Shown here one piece after another: positions 60,721 through 64,000 of a stretch of 64,000 nucleotides of DNA. The position numbers and the translations under genes were made by a program. How positions within the stretch are numbered: the stretch's first letter is position 1; each line of letters begins with the position of its first letter. Source of the DNA: Chelativorans petroleitrophicus (GTDB taxonomy: Bacteria; Pseudomonadota; Alphaproteobacteria; Rhizobiales; Rhizobiaceae); contig NZ_JAODNV010000007.1 of assembly GCF_025398195.1 (NCBI RefSeq), forward strand, positions 124,001-188,000. The letters run 5' to 3'. The notes below the pieces were generated by a model that saw only the letters and a list, made by a program, of their open reading frames with translations, did not search any database and was not told the origin of the DNA.

Positions 60721-61215
60721 TCAAGGCCACTTTTCATCTCCGCCATCAGCACGGCGCCAGCCCAGGACCTCCTCCAGGATAACCAGCGCAGCGCCGATCG
60801 TGATCAGCGCGTCGGCCAGATTAAAGACGGCAAAGGACCAAATGGGCGTATGGAAGTAAATGTAATCGACCACGTAGCCCCGAACCGCCCGGTCAATCAG
60901 ATTGCCAAGCGCGCCGCCGATGATGAGCGCGAAGCCCAGCCGTGCGAGGACCTGAGCCGGGCTGGTGCGTACTGCAACCACCACGATGAAAATGGTGATG
61001 GCGAGCACCAGAAAGCCGAGCCACAGCCCATCCACGCCGGAAAACAGGGAAAAGGCCACGCCGGTATTGCGCGAGTGGAAAAGGGAAAGGAACGGTAGCA
61101 GCTCGACCGCGGAATGAAGCGGCAGGTGCCTTTCAACGAGGTACTTGATCGCCTGGTCGGCGACAAGGGCCAAAAGGAGAATGCCGCCGTAAAGCCCCAG
61201 TCTTTCCTGTTTCAA
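60721..61215 (-). CDS. lspA: Lipoprotein signal peptidase (signal peptidase II)
   Basis: The 164-residue protein has four membrane helices and the A8 aspartates in LGNLIDRAVRGYVVDYIYF and FNLADALITIG. It cuts prolipoproteins before the lipidated cysteine, which applies to the Kazal and transglycosylase lipoproteins of this window. Its start overlaps the TrmH-like gene by 4 bases, so it is translated with it. Confidence 0.95.
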   Translation of the reverse strand: MKQERLGLYGGILLLALVADQAIKYLVERHLPLHSAVELLPFLSLFHSRNTGVAFSLFSGVDGLWLGFLVLAITIFIVVVAVRTSPAQVLARLGFALIIGGALGNLIDRAVRGYVVDYIYFHTPIWSFAVFNLADALITIGAALVILEEVLGWRRADGGDEKWP

Positions 61216-62066
61216 GGCGCGGGCTCCTCCACCACGGGCAGGCGATTCCTGAGGATTTCGTACAGCATCACGCCTGTTGCCACGCCGAGATTAAGCGAAT
61301 CGGCGCGGCCGGCCTGAGGGATGCGCGCCAGCCGGTCGCAGCTTACGGCAAGCCGATCTGTCAGGCCCTGCTGTTCATTGCCCATGACGAGCAAGACCGG
61401 CCCGGGGTCATAGTCGATGGTGCGATAATCCACCGACCCGTTGAGATGGGTCCCGACGACGAGACCGGGAAAAGCCTGCCGCCAGGCCAGGAAACCCGCT
61501 TCGTCGCAGCGCGAAAGAGGCACGGAGAAGATCGAGCCCATGGTGGCGCGCACGGTCTCCAGCGAAAACGGATCGGTGCATTCCCCCACAAGCACGACGC
61601 CTTTGGCGCCGACCGCATCGACCGTGCGTATGATCGTACCGAGATTGCCGGGATCGCGAACCCGGTCCAGCGCAACCCAGACATCGCCCGTGGCAGGCTG
61701 AATTTCCGTGAGCGGCCGATAGCGCTGTTCGAAAACGCCGACGACCATCTGCGGATTGTCGCGCCGCGTGATGGCCGAAAGCACCTTCTCGCTCACCTCC
61801 AGAACGAGGCCACCAAGGGCTACCGTGCGTGCGGCCGCCTTCTCCACCAGTTTGTTGCCGCGCCCTACCTTGCCGTAGATGAGGGTGCGGATGGTCCAGC
61901 CTGAGTCCAGCGCATCGAGCACAAGCTTCAGCCCTTCGGCGATGAAGGCGCGCTCGCGATCGCGATACTTCTTGAGCGCCAGCGCCCTGATGTCCTTTAC
62001 GAGCGGATTGGCCAGGCTGGTGACTTCCTTCACCCTGCCGGGCGCACGCCTTTCCTTCGTGCTCAT
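61212..62066 (-). CDS. TrmH/SpoU-family RNA 2'-O-methyltransferase
   Basis: The product of 284 residues has an N-terminal L30e-like substrate domain (VTSLANPLVKDIRALALKKYRDRERAFIAEGLKLVLDAL) and the SpoU knot with motifs VWVALDRVRDPGNLGTIIRTVDAVGAKGVVLVG, GSIFSVPLSRC and the C-terminal VMGNEQQGLTDRL, IPQAGRADSLNLGVATGVMLYE. It methylates the ribose of rRNA or tRNA. The exact target base is unknown. It overlaps lspA and the next methyltransferase gene by 4 bases each. Confidence 0.93.
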   Translation of the reverse strand: MSTKERRAPGRVKEVTSLANPLVKDIRALALKKYRDRERAFIAEGLKLVLDALDSGWTIRTLIYGKVGRGNKLVEKAAARTVALGGLVLEVSEKVLSAITRRDNPQMVVGVFEQRYRPLTEIQPATGDVWVALDRVRDPGNLGTIIRTVDAVGAKGVVLVGECTDPFSLETVRATMGSIFSVPLSRCDEAGFLAWRQAFPGLVVGTHLNGSVDYRTIDYDPGPVLLVMGNEQQGLTDRLAVSCDRLARIPQAGRADSLNLGVATGVMLYEILRNRLPVVEEPAP

Positions 62067-62977
62067 TGGGTCACCCAGCGCGAAAAAAGAGACGTGGACA
62101 GCCGCCGGCCGGCGGATTTTTCGCGGATCACCAGCTCCCCCGATTCCACACATCCGCCCATGCCCGCAAAGGCGTCGCGCATCAGCGTGTGCATGGCAAA
62201 GGAGGAGGCGCGAATGGAATAGGCGGTCAGCACCACCGCCAGGGGCTTCGGCGACAGGATGGAGCGGCAGACCTCGATCAGATTCGGCAAATGCTCGAAG
62301 AGCTGCCACACCTCTCCCTTGGGGCCGCGGCCGTAGGCGGGCGGATCGAGCAGGATGATGTCATAGCCGTTTCCCCGGCGCGCCTCGCGTTCGGCGAATT
62401 TCTGCGCGTCCTCGACGATCCAGCGGATCGGCCTGTCAGAAAGGCCGGCGACTTCCTGGTTCTCGCGCGCCCAGGTCACCGCCTTTTTCGAGGCATCGAC
62501 GTGGGTAACCTGCGCGCCCGCTCGCGCAGCCACCAGCGAGGCGAGCCCCGTATAGGCGAAAAGGTTGAGCACCTTTACGGGGCGCCGCGCGGCCTCAATC
62601 AGCGTTTCCATGTGCTTCCAGTGGGAAGCCTGCTCGGGAAAGACGCCGACATGGCGGAACGAGGTGAAGCGGCCGAGATAGTTCATTCCGTCGAAACGCA
62701 TGGGCCAGGTCTCGCCTAAAGACGTGCGCGGGAAGCGCCAGCGCCCCATTCCTTCCTCGTCCAGATCACCGGTGAAGACCGCGTCGGCCTTCGCCCATTC
62801 GGCCCCGTCCCAGGCCGGCCGCCAGATCGCCTGACCCTCGGGGCGGATGATGCGGTACGGCCCATACTGTTCAAGCTTGCGTCCATCGCCCGAATCGAGA
62901 AGTGCGTAGTCCTCATCCGGATGTACTTCGAGCACGACCGGCACGCGTTCCTCGGGCAGCGCGCCGGACAGGCGCAT
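62063..62977 (-). CDS. Class I SAM-dependent RNA methyltransferase (RlmI/RlmK-like C-domain)
   Basis: The product of about 304 residues has an N-terminal beta region (VPVVLEVHPDEDYALLDSGDGRKLEQYGPYRIIRPEGQAIW) and a Rossmann methyltransferase (VLNLFAYTGLASLVAARAGAQVTHVDASKKAVTWARENQEVAG, catalytic DIILLDPPAYGRGPKG). It resembles RlmI/RlmL-type rRNA m5C or m2G methyltransferases. The substrate is not fixed. The ATG at 62977 is used, without a clear ribosome site; the frame is open to 63133. It overlaps the TrmH-like gene by 4 bases. Confidence 0.87.
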   Translation of the reverse strand: MRLSGALPEERVPVVLEVHPDEDYALLDSGDGRKLEQYGPYRIIRPEGQAIWRPAWDGAEWAKADAVFTGDLDEEGMGRWRFPRTSLGETWPMRFDGMNYLGRFTSFRHVGVFPEQASHWKHMETLIEAARRPVKVLNLFAYTGLASLVAARAGAQVTHVDASKKAVTWARENQEVAGLSDRPIRWIVEDAQKFAEREARRGNGYDIILLDPPAYGRGPKGEVWQLFEHLPNLIEVCRSILSPKPLAVVLTAYSIRASSFAMHTLMRDAFAGMGGCVESGELVIREKSAGRRLSTSLFSRWVTQ

Positions 62978-63350
62978 CGTCGGACGCGCCGCCGTCCGAG
63001 TGCCCTCTGGGCCGTCATTGCGCTGCCTCTGATGGCGCTTCTTTTCGAGCAAGGATCTCACCAGATCTCCACAGCTTGGCGCAAATCCGGGAACTGCGGC
63101 TGAACGTTTTCGTTCGGAATTGCGCGAAATCAAAAGCTTGGATCATTGGCGTTCTAAGGAACGCCGGGATGATCCAGGCCGTGCCGCTTCTGCCATAGCG
63201 GCCCGAACCGTGCAACATTGGGAGTGCCTACCCCGCCCGGCGCATGAGGGGCGCGGCGGAACCACGAACAGGAAGCCAGCGAGCTTGATGCAGGCTATGA
63301 CGATGTGGGCCGGCTTCTCAGCGCAGGCGATCTACCTTTCCTGGATTGCG
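62978..63350. other. Intergenic region with a strong dyad, no gene seen
   Basis: The 373 bases between the methyltransferase and the PfkB gene hold no supported gene. The main feature is the hairpin at 63139-63176. The first 156 bases are an open continuation of the methyltransferase frame that may or may not be translated. Confidence 0.5.
63139..63176 (-). terminator. Long hairpin, possible terminator of the PfkB gene
   Basis: TGGATCAT (63139-63146) pairs with ATGATCCA (63169-63176) and, inside, GGCGTTC (63148-63154) pairs with GAACGCC (63159-63165), loop TAAG. On the minus strand it is followed by AGCTTTTGATTT. It lies about 175 bases after the PfkB stop. Confidence 0.55.
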
Positions 63351-64000
63351 CTAAAGAAGCCCCGCCTGTTCGGCGGCAGTCTTCAGGCTCGTCTGCAGGC
63401 GCGGCCCGATCTGCTGGATCACAAGGGCCGCCGCCAGGGAGCCGAGCCGGCCGCATTCGGCCAAGCTGCGGCCCCGCGTATAGCCGAACAGAAAACCGGC
63501 TGCGTAAAGATCGCCCGCACCGGTGGTGTCCACCACCTGCTCCACGGGCACCGCGTCAATCTGCACCGTTTCATCGCGTGTCATCGCTATGGAGCCCCGC
63601 TCCGAGCGCGTCACCACGCCCAGCCTGCAATCTTGCCGGATCGCCTCCAGAGCGGCCTCGAATGAGGCGGTCTGGTAGAGCGACATCAGCTCATGCTCAT
63701 TCGCGAATACGATATCCACGGTGCCCGAGCGGATCAGTTCGAGGAACTCGTCGCGGTAGCGGTCGACGCAGAAGGGATCGGAAAGCGTCATGGAGACCTC
63801 CCGACCCGCCGCATGCGCGATCTGGGCCGTCAGACGGATGGCCTCCTTGGCGCGCGGCGGATCCCACAGATAGCCCTCGAAATAGGTGATCTTCGAAGCC
63901 TTTGCCTTGTCCACCTCGACATCTTCCGGGCCAAGCTCCAGACAGGCGCCCAGATAGGTGTTCATGGAGCGCTCCCCGTCCGGCGTAACGAAGATCATGG
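63351..64000 (-). CDS. PfkB-family carbohydrate/adenosine kinase, 5' end outside window
   Basis: The C-terminal two-thirds (about 216 residues) of a PfkB kinase are visible and the frame is open through the right edge. Motifs are MIFVTPDGERSMNTYLGAC, FANEHELMSLYQT and the ATP/anion-hole signature DTTGAGDLYAAGFLFGYTRG with the catalytic aspartate. The layout is that of the adenosine/ribokinase group; in Hyphomicrobiales this family member is usually annotated adenosine kinase. The substrate is inferred only. Confidence 0.88.
   Translation of the reverse strand, partial: MIFVTPDGERSMNTYLGACLELGPEDVEVDKAKASKITYFEGYLWDPPRAKEAIRLTAQIAHAAGREVSMTLSDPFCVDRYRDEFLELIRSGTVDIVFANEHELMSLYQTASFEAALEAIRQDCRLGVVTRSERGSIAMTRDETVQIDAVPVEQVVDTTGAGDLYAAGFLFGYTRGRSLAECGRLGSLAAALVIQQIGPRLQTSLKTAAEQAGLL

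Overview
The window is high-GC chromosomal DNA from an alphaproteobacterium, most likely of the order Hyphomicrobiales (Rhizobiales) and of Phyllobacteriaceae/Mesorhizobium type. This is inferred from gene order and family type. The main clues are lptC-lptA-lptB followed by rpoN-hpf-ptsN; dnaX next to the small SRP RNA; the long (about 360-residue) dCTP deaminase divergent from a SAM-II-controlled metZ; a membrane-bound ferritin (mbfA) behind an Irr-type iron control element; and separate dnaN-recF and dnaA. The species cannot be fixed from the sequence alone. Almost all of it is dense, ordinary core genome. I see no prophage, insertion sequence, CRISPR array or defence island.

Layout. 1-7.1 kb (minus strand): an OlsB-like acyltransferase cut by the left edge, a PAS hybrid histidine kinase, an AcuI-type reductase, an ornithine-cyclodeaminase homologue, a LapA-domain protein, ihfB and sppA. 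7.3-14 kb: LPS export genes lptC/A/B, a DUF2243 membrane protein, rpoN, hpf, ptsN and a small transglycosylase lipoprotein. 14-20 kb: two Rnk/GreA-like proteins, a cation exchanger, tRNA-Gly(CCC), dcd, then a SAM-II riboswitch plus terminator ahead of metZ, then grpE. 20.5-24.7 kb: hrcA, rph, a frameshifted VOC gene, rdgB and hemW. 24.7-32 kb: recF, dnaN, dnaA, rpsT, mutM and deoB. 32-35 kb: a small Tad/Flp pilus satellite. 35-43 kb: a triple Kazal lipoprotein, an MltB-like transglycosylase, recR, ybaB, dnaX, the SRP RNA, a HIT protein and prfC.

42.5-57 kb is the more accessory part. It has an ArsR/SRPBCC pair, dut, a PEP-mutase-like enzyme, a TAXI-TRAP importer with its DUF1850 partner, and stress or metal genes (DUF892, ArsR, DUF1127, mbfA, and a remnant of a ZIP transporter). 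It also holds a TetR-HlyD-ABC export operon and a nucleoside hydrolase. 57-64 kb holds Hsp20 with DUF1150, a second hybrid histidine kinase, lspA, two RNA-modification-type methyltransferases and a PfkB kinase cut by the right edge.

The most informative signals are mostly small and regulatory. They are the SAM-II riboswitch with a terminator-like stem, a perfect Irr box in front of mbfA, RpoH-type promoters on grpE and hsp20, and an EcfG-type promoter on the DUF892 gene. Three transcription-factor genes have promoters placed so that their mRNAs would be leaderless. Two intergenic elements are built from inverted arrays of a 7-bp unit, and one RIME-like mosaic palindrome lies inside the TRAP locus. 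There are two decayed genes (VOC and ZIP). I found no convincing new multi-gene system; the heptamer elements and the leaderless self-controlled regulators are the best candidates for something under-described.
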